In this document: positions 1 to 11,537 of the stretch, piece after piece
Layout of the letters: every line of letters starts with the position of its first letter
Numbering within the stretch: the stretch's first letter is position 1
DNA from: Reclinomonas americana ATCC 50394
Lineage: Eukaryota > Jakobida > Jakobea > Jakobida
NCBI GenBank assembly: GCA_048213135.1
Contig: PS015013.1
Location: 107,749-156,658, forward strand
DNA: 48,910 nt
Reading direction: 5' to 3'
Program-made: the position numbers and the translations under genes
The notes under the pieces: model-generated
Databases searched by the model: none
What the model was told of the DNA's origin: nothing
The model's input: the letters and a program-made list of their open reading frames with translations, nothing else

Positions 1-1
1 G

Positions 2-192
2 GCCACTGTCGCGGCGGCGGCAGCAGCAGCGGCAGCGGCGGCAGCCGACGCCTGCCTCGAGCTCGATCGACTGCCTGCCCGTGCTGGCCGCGGAGGCGAC
101 GCCGGTGGAGATGCCTCGTACGCATCGTCGTCGTCGATCAGTCGAGAGGAATTCACTCCCATGTCGGCGTCATCGTCTGCGAAATGTGACAA
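2..192 (+). CDS. Partial Ala/Ser-rich exon, probably the 5' part of the STAND-TPR gene
   Basis: The frame starting at base 2 is open from the window edge to base 192. It encodes a poly-alanine tract and then a Ser/Gly/Asp-rich segment, and it ends at a strong donor (AAG|GTAAGT). It is on the same strand as the NTPase gene that resumes after the 518-base gap, whose first visible part is also Ala/Pro/Ser-rich, so it is probably an upstream exon of that gene. The ATG at 161 lies in the same frame, but the open frame upstream gives no reason to treat it as the start. Membership in the same gene is inferred because the gap hides the join. Confidence 0.45.
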
Positions 193-313
193 GGTAAGTA
201 CAGATGCGGTCGGATGGCCATGGGAAGAGAGAGAGAGGCGCACCGTCAACGACTTCGTGCCGCCTCTTGTGCGGCGGTTGCAACATGGAGAGCTCTGCAG
301 CAGAGCGAGAGGG

Positions 314-831
314 NNNNNNNNNNNNNNNNNNNNNNNNNNNNNNNNNNNNNNNNNNNNNNNNNNNNNNNNNNNNNNNNNNNNNNNNNNNNNNNNNNNNNNN
401 NNNNNNNNNNNNNNNNNNNNNNNNNNNNNNNNNNNNNNNNNNNNNNNNNNNNNNNNNNNNNNNNNNNNNNNNNNNNNNNNNNNNNNNNNNNNNNNNNNNN
501 NNNNNNNNNNNNNNNNNNNNNNNNNNNNNNNNNNNNNNNNNNNNNNNNNNNNNNNNNNNNNNNNNNNNNNNNNNNNNNNNNNNNNNNNNNNNNNNNNNNN
601 NNNNNNNNNNNNNNNNNNNNNNNNNNNNNNNNNNNNNNNNNNNNNNNNNNNNNNNNNNNNNNNNNNNNNNNNNNNNNNNNNNNNNNNNNNNNNNNNNNNN
701 NNNNNNNNNNNNNNNNNNNNNNNNNNNNNNNNNNNNNNNNNNNNNNNNNNNNNNNNNNNNNNNNNNNNNNNNNNNNNNNNNNNNNNNNNNNNNNNNNNNN
801 NNNNNNNNNNNNNNNNNNNNNNNNNNNNNNN
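314..831. other. Assembly gap (518 N)
   Basis: Run of N. It separates the first exon from the NTPase exons and hides part of the N-terminal region of that gene. Confidence 0.99.
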
Positions 832-3800
832 AATGCGACTGCTCCAGCGCGACCAGCCGCACGCGCCATGCTCTCCGTACAGCAGCTCCCTGTCGTGTCA
901 CCCAGTGCCGACGACTCGCTTTCTTCAGGGGGCGACTCTTCGCCAACTCCATTGGTCCCATTGCAACAACCACCACTAAAAGCGGAGCTGCCACAACAAA
1001 CTGCACCTCCCGCTCCTCCGCCACCACCACCTCCCGCTGCTCCGCCGATGGTCGCTGCTGCATCGATTACCTCGTCGTCGCCCGCGCCGGCTTTGTTTTC
1101 TGGCGCCACGCCGGTCGCCGGCGCACTGGCGACCTCATCGCCAATACTGGCAACGCCGCCAATGTCTCTTGGTGCGGGTGCTGCGTCGCCGATGCCCTCA
1201 CCGCTCGTTCCGGTGCACACGAGTGGTACTCCGTCGATGCCCTCTGTCGCCGGTCGCATGCCCTCGCCCTACATTGGCGGTACTGCTGGTCCTGCTGCTG
1301 CCGCAGCCACACTACCGCCGGTGCTTCAGCTTACCGATTCAATAACGCTGGCCGAGTTGCAGTACCGCAACGGCACACTGGAGTTGCCGGCGACCATGAC
1401 GGGACGCGAGCAGCAGCTTGGCGAGTCTGTCGAGTTCCTGGTGGAGAATCTCGGTGCGTTCACATGCATATGCGTTTCAACCCACAGTGCTGACCAAGAA
1501 ATGTCGTCGCTTGCTCGCAGGCTACCCGTGCGTCATTATGGTGACTGGCGAGCAGGGCGTGGGCAAGACTTCGTTCGCCTTCCAGCTCCTCTCCGACATT
1601 CGTACCAAGCTTGGCGTGTCCAGCCGGCCAGTCTACGTCAACATGTCGGGCCGCGATCAGCGATCCTCGCTCAAGGACGCACAGGCCATGTTCCAGATCA
1701 TTCACCAAGTCGACTACAAGCAGAGCTGCCGTATCGGTGCGGCATCTTTCGGCGGTCGGCTCGGCGAGGTTGGTGAAAGTGGTCTCCGTTCCCTTGGTTG
1801 TTGCTGACGTGTATCGCGCACGCGCAGCATCTCCTTCACCGGCAGTACCAGCTGTGGCTCTTTGCCAGCACGCCCAGCAAGCGCCGCATCATTGTGTTGG
1901 ACAATGTGCAGACTGCGGCACAGATCGCGCGCCTCTTGCCATCCAGCTCCCATCTCAGCAGCTCGTCGACCTGTCGTGGTGCGCTCGTTTTTGCTGTTCA
2001 CACTCCATGCAGTCATGTTGTTTACCGTCATCGTCCGCGCGCAGAATCGTACCCGCCGCTGTTGATTGTGATTGCGGCCAACCAGTCGCTGCAGCTGAGC
2101 TGCGAGTCCCTTCATCGGTGTCACCTGCCACCGTGGACGGTGCGTGCTGTTGTTAGACCCTGTGTTCCTCCTCATTACGAGCGCTCACCAGCATTTGTGG
2201 CTCTCGTGCAGACCGAGGAGTGCAAAGTATTCCTCACGCGCTGCTTCCGCAAGGACTCCATCGACGCCCATTTCGAGGCCGTGCTCGACGACATTGCTGT
2301 GCGCATCAACGGATCGCCTCTGTACGCGCAGTTACTTGTCGGCTACCTGAAAGAGCACATGCGAGAGAATCCGCACGGTGACGGGATTCTGGGGGCGTGG
2401 CAGGCCTTCACCGACGGCGGTGCAGAGTTGGTGCGTCATCACAATGAGTGCTTTCCATGTGCCCTCTTCGTTCTTCCTCCTCACCACATGTGTACATGTA
2501 TATTGCATGCAGTCGGCAGACACGTGGCTTGGTCGCACGATACAACCGCTGTCGGAGGCAGCGCACAAGTTGATCTCGTGTCTGGCCACCTTCGGCGGCA
2601 TTCATCCCGTGTCCACTGCCGTGCTGCAGCTGCTCATGAAGGGCGTTTTGCTGCCACGTGATGGTACGTGGACCTGCGATGTGCGCTGGTGAAGGAAAAA
2701 AGCTCACCGTGCTCGTAGTTGAGGCGGCACTCGCCGAACTGCTGGCTCGCAACATGGTGCACTGCTGGCACGACTTGCGTCCGAACTTTGCCCTCGTGCT
2801 CGACGGCGAGCCGGAACACGTACTGCGGCGGTTCTCGCGCCTAGTGGCCGGCGCTTCGCGGCAAAAGAGTTGCGCGACGTGCACCTGCGCTGTAGATTGC
2901 CCTGCGAGCTGACTTGTGTTTCCTCTGTATGTGTTTTTGCATCTGTAGCCGACACGGTCGTCGACGCGACCATGGAGGAGAACGCGCTGGCGCTCTGCAG
3001 TCTCTCTAACATGGCAACATCGCGCTCCGAGGCCTTCCGTCGTCGCCAGCGGTTGCACTCGCTGGAGGAGGTCTGTCTAGCGCATGCAAGTGTACATGGC
3101 AGGCGAAAGCACGGATTCATTGATCTCTGTCAACTGCAGTTGTCTGGACCGCAGCTCAACGCGCCTGGCATCTCCAAGGAGACGCAGGCCATTCTCGGCG
3201 ACGCCTATCCGTTTGTGCAGGGTGGACACTTTTTGTTGTGGGCACTGCCGCAGCCGGTCAACGCGTATATTGTGCGCCGCGGCAACGCCGACAAGGTGTA
3301 CTACGAGAAGCGCTTTGTCGAGGTCAGTTTGTGCCGATGTGGAGAGACAGACAGCGGTGTGTTTGCTGTTTTTTTTTTCGCTCACCACGGGGAATGTGCA
3401 GATTTTCGGGCAGCTGCTGGCCGGCTACGAGTACATGTACTACGACACGGACCATGCCAACTGGGCCGCACTGGCCTTTGAGCCGTTCCGCATGTCATTC
3501 CAATTCCTGCAGTGCCTGCTGCAGGATCTGTGGGAGGAGCACTACGACACCCTCGTGCCCATCATGTCGGAGGGCTCGCTCTTCCTCATCGACCGCGTCG
3601 GCCGCAAGAAGTTCTGCAAGTGCCTCTTCAACATGTTCTCGCGGTATTTGGACGCGCATCACGACACCCTCTCCCTGTGGGATCGTGCTCGCCTGCACCA
3701 GCGCTGCGTGTACATGGCACGTCGCATCCGGCAGTACGACGAGTCGGCGCAGCGGCACGCATCGCAAATGTTCGAACTGGTATCGTCATCGCCGCTCGCC

Positions 3801-5907
3801 GGCAAGCGACGGTACTATGAGTTCATTCACACCTACGGCAAGTACCTCATCGACCAAGGCCAGTGGGCTGCGGCCGAGGAGGCGCTGCTTGGTGAGCTGC
3901 TCACATCGAAGATAATCGTGTTTCCTTCCGTGCGACTCACGTGTGCCTTGCAATTTTGCAGCCGCACTCGAGGTGTTTGGCACCGATTTTTCGTCGCCAC
4001 CGTACGTGATTGCGCGCATGGTGAACACTCTGTGCGTGTGCCAACACACTCTGGTTTGTGATACTTTGCGGGCGAAGAATTGTTGGCAGTCGTCTCATTC
4101 TCGATCCGCAGGGCAAGTTTGCCGATGCTCTGGCCACTGGCGACTTGCTGCTGCGCATCTGGGATCACCTGAGCAACAAGGAGCACCCGGAGTACGCTCG
4201 CGCACTCAACACGGCCGCCAACATCAAGAGTGTGCAGGGCAACCGACTGGAGGCCATCCGGCTCATCGAACGATCGCTGAACGTGTGGAACACCGTGTAC
4301 GTGTGCAAGTGGATCGAGTACGCCATTGCCGAGAGCAATTTGGCGTCGGTGTTTGTCAGCGAGGGATCCTACTCCAAGGCCGAGTTTCTGTACACGTGCG
4401 TTGCCTCGTGATGTCTGTGCCTAGTCAATGTGCATTCTCCCTGACACGTTGCTGTGCGTAGACGGTCACTCGGCAAACTGGAGAGCATCTACCTCGATCC
4501 ATCGCAACCGAGCGTCGAGAACCGTGAGCTACACGCTGCTCCGCTGCTCAAGATCGACATGACTGCCATGAACCCGGAGCTGGCACGCTGCCTCGGCAAC
4601 CTGGCCCTGGTCAACGACTTTCTCGGGCACATTGAGGAGACGCAGGGGTGCGTACGCGTGTCTCCAATGACTTGCACTGCCCGCAAGCTCACCATGTCGC
4701 GTCTCTCGCAGTCTAATGTCGCAGGCCGTGGACTACTTCCAGTCGGCTCGGCACGATCCATTGGTGGGACCGCAAATCATCCTGGACCTGGCGGTGGCCC
4801 TCGACAACTCGGGTGTCGTCCTGCAGGGGCTGGGGCACTTTGAGCGCGCCATCGAGCGGCACCGGGTTTGTTGTTGTATATATCACGTTGCATTTTTCGT
4901 TCATTTTACTCAAATGAGCATGTGTCACAGGAGGCTGCCGAGGTGCGCTCCTCTCTCTACGAGGCCTCAAACATTGAGCTGTGGCCTTCGCGGACCAATC
5001 TGGCCATTGCGTATGAGAACTGTGGACGGAATGCGGAAGGTTGGGTCCCCTTGGTGTGTGCATGTGCGTGTGCGTTTGCTCATGCGATTGCTGGGTGCAG
5101 CAATGGAGATCCACCGCGAGATGCTCGAGCTGGCACGCTCGTCACCTGGCACCTTCTCGAGTCACATTGCGTCCAGTCTCACCAACTTGGCCATCTCGGT
5201 GGCGCTCGCTGGCGAACTCACCGAGGCCGAGGGCTTGCTGGTAGGTTTCCTCTTTCTGATTTGCTTCACTTGTGCGTGGCTGACTTTCTCTCCACGCCGC
5301 GATGCAGCGCGAAGCCGGTGACTTGTGGCCAACGCTGCACCCGGAGCTCGGCATTGTGTGGAACAACCTCGGGCTGGTGTTGATGTATCAGGGCCGTCTG
5401 GAGGAGGCCGCGAACTACCTCAACAAATCCCTGCAGCTGCTGGAGATGCACCGCCGCGGCGACAACCCTGTGTGCCTGCTGGTGCGCAACAACATTGGTG
5501 TGCTGACCGAGTCCAGTCCGGTTCCACAAGACGCACTGTACGTGTACGCCCACGCGGCACGCATGCGCCCCGTGCACCCCTGCTACCCGTTCGTGACCTT
5601 CAACACGGCACGCGTGCTGTCGCTCTCCAACCGAGAGCAGGCCGCTGCGCTGTTCCGCAAGGTGTGTGTGATTGTGATTGTGAATGTGCGGGAGTGTGAG
5701 GCGCGTCTCACGCAATGGAGCACGCAGTGTCACGAGCAGGTGACGGTGGTGGATCCGTGGGCCGGGCAAAGCGCCGAGTTGCAGGAGTTGCGCCAGCAGC
5801 ACGACTGGCTGGCCATGGCGGACCGAGTAAGCGAGCTGTCGCCGCAAGCCGTGTTCTTGCACGCGTACGCTCGATGTGTGCACCGCAATGCGTGGAACAC
5901 TTACTGA
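832..5907 (+). CDS. STAND-type P-loop NTPase with C-terminal TPR array
   Basis: Visible exons: 832-1453, 1521-1768, 1828-1978, 2045-2139, 2212-2430, 2513-2663, 2719-2868, 2949-3322, 3402-3891, 3962-4053, 4112-4395, 4462-4647, 4712-4865, 4931-5039, 5101-5240, 5308-5661, 5728-5907. All phases close and give about 1,332 residues after the gap. A Pro/Ser/Ala-rich leader is followed by a GRE..L box, Walker A (GEQGVGKTS) and a Walker B-like strand (RRIIVLDNV), then LLIVIAANQ, the order expected for NB-ARC/STAND ATPases. A helical region and kinesin-light-chain-like tetratricopeptide repeats follow from about 3700 to 5640. Family knowledge suggests a signalling or scaffolding switch that oligomerises on nucleotide binding, with TPRs binding partners. 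The partner is unknown. A 69-nt in-frame intron at 3071-3139 is possible but not required. It converges on the LRR gene, 100 bp away. Confidence 0.8.
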
Positions 5908-6007
5908 TCCCTCCCCTCCTCTCTCTGTTTAATCTGAAATGAACTTCGCGAAGAAAACTCTGTTTACTGCTCCGCTGACCACCGCACCAACTTACTGTCG
6001 ACTCAAA

Positions 6008-7157
6008 TCACAACCCAAACAATTCCTCGTCCAGACCCTTCACCGTCGCCTGTGCCGACCGTGACGCCGGCTTATCATCCTCACGCTTGGTGGCCTTGCC
6101 CGCCGGCTTCTTCTTCTTCTTCTTGTCCTCGTCGAGATCCATCGTGCCGGCCTCGACACCCATGGCCGCCTCGAACTTATTGGCTGTCTTCATCTCCTTC
6201 TTTGCGGGATTGGCAAACATGGCATCCAGCGCATCTCGCTGCTGCCGCGTCTGGTACGTCGAAATGTCGTCAGCAACATCATCAGCAGCCACCACCACCG
6301 CGCCATCACCGTCGACAGCCGTGACCGCACTCGCACTCAGTCTCAGCGTCGACAGTTGCTCGCTCGGTGGTGCCACAGCCACCGCCGCCGCTGTTGCTGT
6401 TGTTGTCGTCGTCGTGGTTGTCGTCGTCGATGATGAGGTCGCAGTGGCGCCACCGCCAGCCCGCGAGCCACCAAACAGCGAGTCATGTGTGTCGGCAAAG
6501 AAGTCTGACGCATTACGCTGCGCCGACTGCGGCTGTGGTGGAGGCGGTGGCTGCGGTGCAGCGGTGGCACTTGTCGCCGACGACGCCTCTCCCGACGCCG
6601 CCAACAGCGCCTCCGCCTCTCTCCGCTCCTGCGCACTAATGACCACACCATCCAACTCCAGCAGCGTCGGCATCCGCGCAATCACAAACGCCCGGTAGTT
6701 GCGCTCGGTCTTAGCGAACGGACAACCCTCCAGCCACAAGGACTCCACCGCCGGAAACGTAAACAACCCTGCACAACCACATGAGTCATGGATGACACAA
6801 GCAAGGAGAAAGCAAGAGCATGAAACCTTGCAGTTGCCGCGCAAAGCGAAACGTGTTGCCACTGAGATCCAGGCGACGCACACGCAAGCACTTGCTGAAA
6901 TCACCCAAATCTGATCATCACGCACAGTCATCACTCTTTATACACACACACATGCACCACTCTCTTTTGCTCACGTCACTCACCATCAATGCTGCCTTTG
7001 GTGATCGACAGCTCCTCCACCTCTGCCACATTCACCATCTGTCACACAAAGAGAGCGTGAGTGTGTGACGCAAACACTCATAGACAAGAGCACACACACA
7101 CAAGCAACAAACCCGATTCAGCTTCGCCGGCAGCTTCTCCACAGTCAACTTGGGCAT
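6008..7157 (-). CDS. Leucine-rich-repeat protein with basic C-terminal tail
   Basis: Four exons on the minus strand: 7113-7157, 6984-7038, 6827-6910, 6008-6768. They encode 314 residues starting MPKLTVEKLPAKL. The N-terminal third carries LRR-type strands (VEELSITKG, LRVRRLDLSGN, FPAVESLWLEGCPF) and an LRR-cap-like end (ERNYRAFVIARMPTLLELDG). The rest is low-complexity Ala/Thr/Ser, ending in a Lys-rich stretch (DEDKKKKKPAGKAT) and the last residues GLDEELFGL. The acceptor at 6911 was chosen because only it restores frame and gives a proper LRR. It resembles short LRRcap proteins that act as adaptors in cilia, RNA or tubulin contexts, but I cannot assign a specific orthologue. The start is 76 bp from the divergent ERMP1-like start. 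Confidence 0.8.
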
Positions 7158-7233
7158 TCTCTGCTCAACAACAACGATTGCACAAGTCGTCGTCCTGCAC
7201 AATTGCAATCTCTCTAATCTCGGAGTAGAAAGG
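7158..7233. promoter_or_regulatory. 76-bp divergent promoter space (LRR gene / ERMP1-like gene)
   Basis: Only 76 bp separate the two predicted start codons, which face away from each other. Both core promoters and both 5' leaders must lie here or overlap the coding regions. The stretch has no clear TATA box; it contains short CAACAACAA and GCACAA motifs. The ERMP1-like start rests on a predicted 18-nt first exon, so the true spacing may differ. Confidence 0.45.
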
Positions 7234-10200
7234 ATGCGCTCGGCACCACGTGTGCATTCCAAAGTTTCGCCCACTCTTCTCCTTCCCAACTCTCTCACAT
7301 ACACTCACACACACGCGCGTTCACAGGATGCAGAGGCGGAATCTGCATCGCCCTCGACGCTCTCCTTTGTGCTCTTTCTCGTGTGCATTGTGTGCGTGTG
7401 TGTGGCCGTGTGGAGCTTCGAGCATCCACTGTGGTCACTGCCGACTCCGGTCTCTGGCAAGGAGTGCCCGGCGGAGAGCGCCACGTGTTTCTCAGAGGAG
7501 CGCGCTCGTCGACACACGCAGTATCTCACGGAGACCATTGGCATTCGTTGCGCATCTGTCTCTTGCGCGCCTCTCTCTTTTCTTTGTTTTTTTGTTGTTC
7601 ATTCTTTTGTTTCCCCTGTGGCACTGCGTAGGACTGACGGGCACTGATGAGAATGAGATTGTTAGTGCGGGGTACCTGCTAAACGAATTCGAGGCGTTGC
7701 AGGTCGGTCCGGCTGTCGGTGTTTCTCCGCATTGAACCTCTGTCTCTTATCGCTCGTGTGTGTTGGCGGTGCAGGAGACTGCCAGTGAGAAGCTGACGGT
7801 GGAGGTGGAGCAGCAGTTCACCTCGGGCAATTTCTCCATGAGTTGCGCACGTTTGCATGCAGCTGTATGTTATAACAACAACGCATTCACTGGGTGTCCG
7901 CCAGACTTTTTGCAGCACGACTTGGCGCTGGTGTACTCGAATGTCACCAACATTCTCATGCGTGTGCGGGCGCGTAGTGATTCGGAGCCGGAGCATTGTG
8001 TCGTGGTCGGCACGCACTTTGATTCGACGATTTCCAGTCCCGGTTTGCTCACGATCCTCCTTGGTGGTGCTCGTGACCGCCCCCGCCACATGCGCGCTTA
8101 CTGGCATGTGTTTTTGCAGGTGGTTCCGATTGTGGCACGCCAGTGGGTATCGCGGTGGAAATGGCACGCGCGCTGACTCGTCCGGGTGCGGAGAAGTACT
8201 TTTCGCCGGGTGGCGAGATCTGCGTCGTGTTTGTGCTGAATGGCAGCGAGGAATTCGGACTGCTGGCCGCACACGGTTTCCTGAGCCATCCGTGGGCCGA
8301 GCGGTGAGTGGCATTTCCTCTCAGCTGCTTGGTTATCTTGCTCTCACAATCCTACAGCTCCTCGTTCATCGTCAACATGGAGGCCGTCGGTGCCGGCAGC
8401 AAGGAGGGTACGTCTGTCGTCCGTCGCTTTGGCGCACTGGTGTGCCTCGCTTAAACTTGCTGCTGCACGCGCACAGTCTTCTTCCAGACCGCCCCCGGCA
8501 ACCGCCACTTTGTGGAGACGTACTCCGAGTACGTGAAGCGTCCGCATGGCACAGTGCTGGTCCGTCGTTGTTGTTGTTGCCGTCGCGCGCAGTTTTGTGC
8601 GTCTGCTGAGTCGTTTTGCGTGCGTTCGATAGGGCGAGGATTTGTTCCAGCGGCTGCAAGTCATTCCCAGGTGCGTGTTGCAATGGGCGACGGCGTTGCA
8701 TGCATGTGTCATTGTTCTTAACTGCATCGTGTAGCGACACCGATTTCCGCATCTACCGCGATTTCGGCGGCATGCGTGGCTACGATTTCGCCGTGTACCG
8801 CAACAGGTGCGTGATGCTTTCATGTGACGGCGACTTGCACTTCCATTCACCACCACACGCGCACAGCCAAGTGTACCACACCGAAAAGGATAACATGGAG
8901 ATGATCACGCCCGGCACCATTCAGCATTACGGCGAGAACGTGTTTGCCGTGACCCGCGGCATCTTGGCCAACTACAAGAAGCTGGTGCGGAGCCGCTGTC
9001 TGTTGTTCTCTTGTCTTTCCAGACGTTGTTGCTTACATTGTCGCAGACGGAGACGGACGTGGAGGATGTCGCATACTTTGATGTTCTGAGCACGTACATG
9101 ATGTGGGTGCCGTCATGTTGCGTGGCTGCTTGTTTACCAGCAGAGGCTCTCTCTTTCTGTCGCTGACATACCAGTTTATATGACGATTAGCCGTTCTCCG
9201 CCTGATCCAAGTCTCCACATTCGTCATTACACTGCTGTTGCTGGTGATCTTCTCGCGCAACAAGCGTGGTGGCAACACCATTTTCCAGGACGCGTTGGTC
9301 GACACGGTGAGTGCGTTGTTGCAGTGTACACTCATGGTGACGATCACTGAATGTGCGTGCGTGTGTGTTTGCAGGGAGTGTTGATCCTCGCCGTGCTGTT
9401 CGCCGTCATTTTCAACGTTTGCGTGGCGCTCTTCGTGACACGTGTCATTGGAAGCCGCCTCTCGTTCTACTCGAACGGATTGCTCGGTGGTCTGCTGTAT
9501 GGCAGTGGTGCACTGTTTGGCTTCTTCCTGGCCATTCGTTTCAAGGTTTGGCAGTCGGGGGTGTTGTGAAAGAAAAGAGTGTGAGCGACTGACGGCGACT
9601 CACGCAGACGGTGGTTGCGGTTCTGGCTGGACTCATTGTCGCCATGTTGCAATACGTGCTGGTGCTGCGCGTCGCGTGGCGCATTGGCTCGCCGGAGGAA
9701 GTCGATGACATTACGTGGGTGTCGAACCTGGTGCCGTCGCCGACAATGTTGTACGGCGCGGCAGTGGTGATGGCCTCTGTGTCGCTGATTGTCGTGCCGT
9801 GGATGGGCGTGCGCCAGTTGCGTGGAATGTGATGATAATGGCATGTGGGAGTAACGTACCAACATTCGCGTTCAGCTTCGCGCACCGTCGTCGGACAGCC
9901 AAGGAGGCACCATCGCCGTTGACTCAGCGTCTGGCATTCGGATTCAGCGTCCAGTTCCTGACACTGCTTATCATGGCGGCACTGGCCGCTGGTCCGTCAC
10001 GATTTGTGTGTGCATGTGGTGATCGACTTCTGTCTCACAGTTTTCGCACAGGCGGTCTCGGTTTCACGTACCTGTTCACCATTGTGAGCATTGCCGGTGT
10101 GCTGTCCCTCGTGCTGGAGCTGCTGGGCAACGGTATCGTGCCCATGACTGTGCGTCTGTTGGTGTGCTGCGCGCCGATCTTGGTGCACGCGATGCACCTG

Positions 10201-11402
10201 TTCTCCAACACCACTGGACTGCTGTTCGGACTGTGTGGTCGCCTCGGCAAGATTGTGAGTGTGCCTGCTGATTCGTCTCACTGTATGTGCATTCTCATCC
10301 CATGTCATGACAGGACGGCGACATTGCGGTGGCGGTGCTGGTCGGCGTGTTCTCCGTGCTGACCCTGCTCATCGTGTTGCACTTTATCAACAGCACCGGC
10401 AAGGTCAGTCAGTATGCTCCGTCGTCGTGGAAATCGTGCTCTTCTCACATATTTGCACGCATCAGACCGACACTCTGCTCGTGTTGCTCGCCGTGGTGCT
10501 GGTGGCGTCGATTGCAGTCGCCTCCCACACCGCTCCATACACCGCCAACACACCAAAGCGTCTCTTTGCGCAGCGCAATTTCCAGTTGCGTGGGCGTCGA
10601 TGGTTTGTTGTCGTCGCACGAGCTGAAAAATTGATGTGCATGTGAGCAGTCAAGACCTGCGTGCTGCCGAGCCGCAGTGGAAGTCCAAGTACATTGTCAG
10701 CTGGCTCGACTCGGTCGCACTGGCCGAGGAGCACGCATCCAGGCTGGCCGGTGGAGCGCCACTGGTGCTTCACCACGGTTACCCGACAACGGCTTCGGAG
10801 TATTTGGTGTGTGTGTGTGTGTGTGTTGCTGGAGCGGCCGCGGTCCTCGTCACGGTGCTCACTGCTTGCCGTCGTGCAGTCTCTCTATCCGGTTCACATT
10901 CTGCTGTCGGGACTGTACGAGTGGGGCCACAGCACCAAGGAGACACCGGAAGTGGTGCCGACCATCACCGTGCTGAAGGACACGATCGATGTCATGGTCT
11001 GTTCGCGTCGCACCTTGCTTCTACCTGCCTGCGCAAGGCTGTGACACGTACTCTCCCACACAGGGCAAACGACGCATTGAGCTCGAGTTCGACCGCGTTG
11101 CCAAGGAGTCGCAGTGCGTGCTCCGCATCAGTGGCCACCTGGTGAGCTGGGACGTGGTGGAGGGCCTCGTCACCGAGCAGCTGATGGATGCCGCCGAAGA
11201 CGGCAAGCCGTTCACGGCCTACATCCGCCAAGTCGGCCCGGAGACACGCTGGCGCCTGCGCATAACCGCAGAGCCCGACACTGGCGTGCTGCTGAACCTG
11301 GCCGCCAGCTACTGGAAGACCGTCCTAGAGCATGCCCACACGCTACCGGAGTGGACCACCAAGTTGCAGATCGAGGAGGTCATCGTCACAAAGGCGCTGT
11401 GA
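7234..11402 (+). CDS. ERMP1: ER metallopeptidase 1-like (M28 family, multi-pass membrane)
   Basis: Twenty-one exons close in phase to 942 residues (human ERMP1 is about 900). Exons: 7234-7251, 7327-7546, 7632-7702, 7775-8042, 8120-8303, 8358-8407, 8477-8559, 8633-8670, 8735-8806, 8867-8984, 9047-9116, 9191-9306, 9375-9545, 9608-9816, 9876-9991, 10052-10254, 10314-10403, 10466-10584, 10650-10806, 10880-10996, 11064-11402. An N-terminal membrane anchor (TLSFVLFLVCIVCVCVAVW) precedes the M28 zinc peptidase domain. Metal-ligand motifs are intact: VVGTHFDS (His), GSDCGTP (Asp), NGSEEFG (Glu pair), PSDTDFRIYRDF (Asp) and VYHTEKDN (His). About eight further hydrophobic segments and a soluble C-terminal domain follow. 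In other eukaryotes the family acts in the ER membrane as an aminopeptidase-like enzyme. Four introns use GTTGCG donors. The 18-nt first exon is the least certain part. Confidence 0.9.
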
Positions 11403-11537
11403 GACGACAAGTCGACTTGAGTGAAGTCGACATCGACATCGACAATCCGAACAATACAAACTTTTTTTGTTTGTTTTTCTCTTTGATCGTTGTCGCGAGA
11501 GGAGAAGGAGAGTGTGTGTGAGAGAAAGAGAGCAAGT

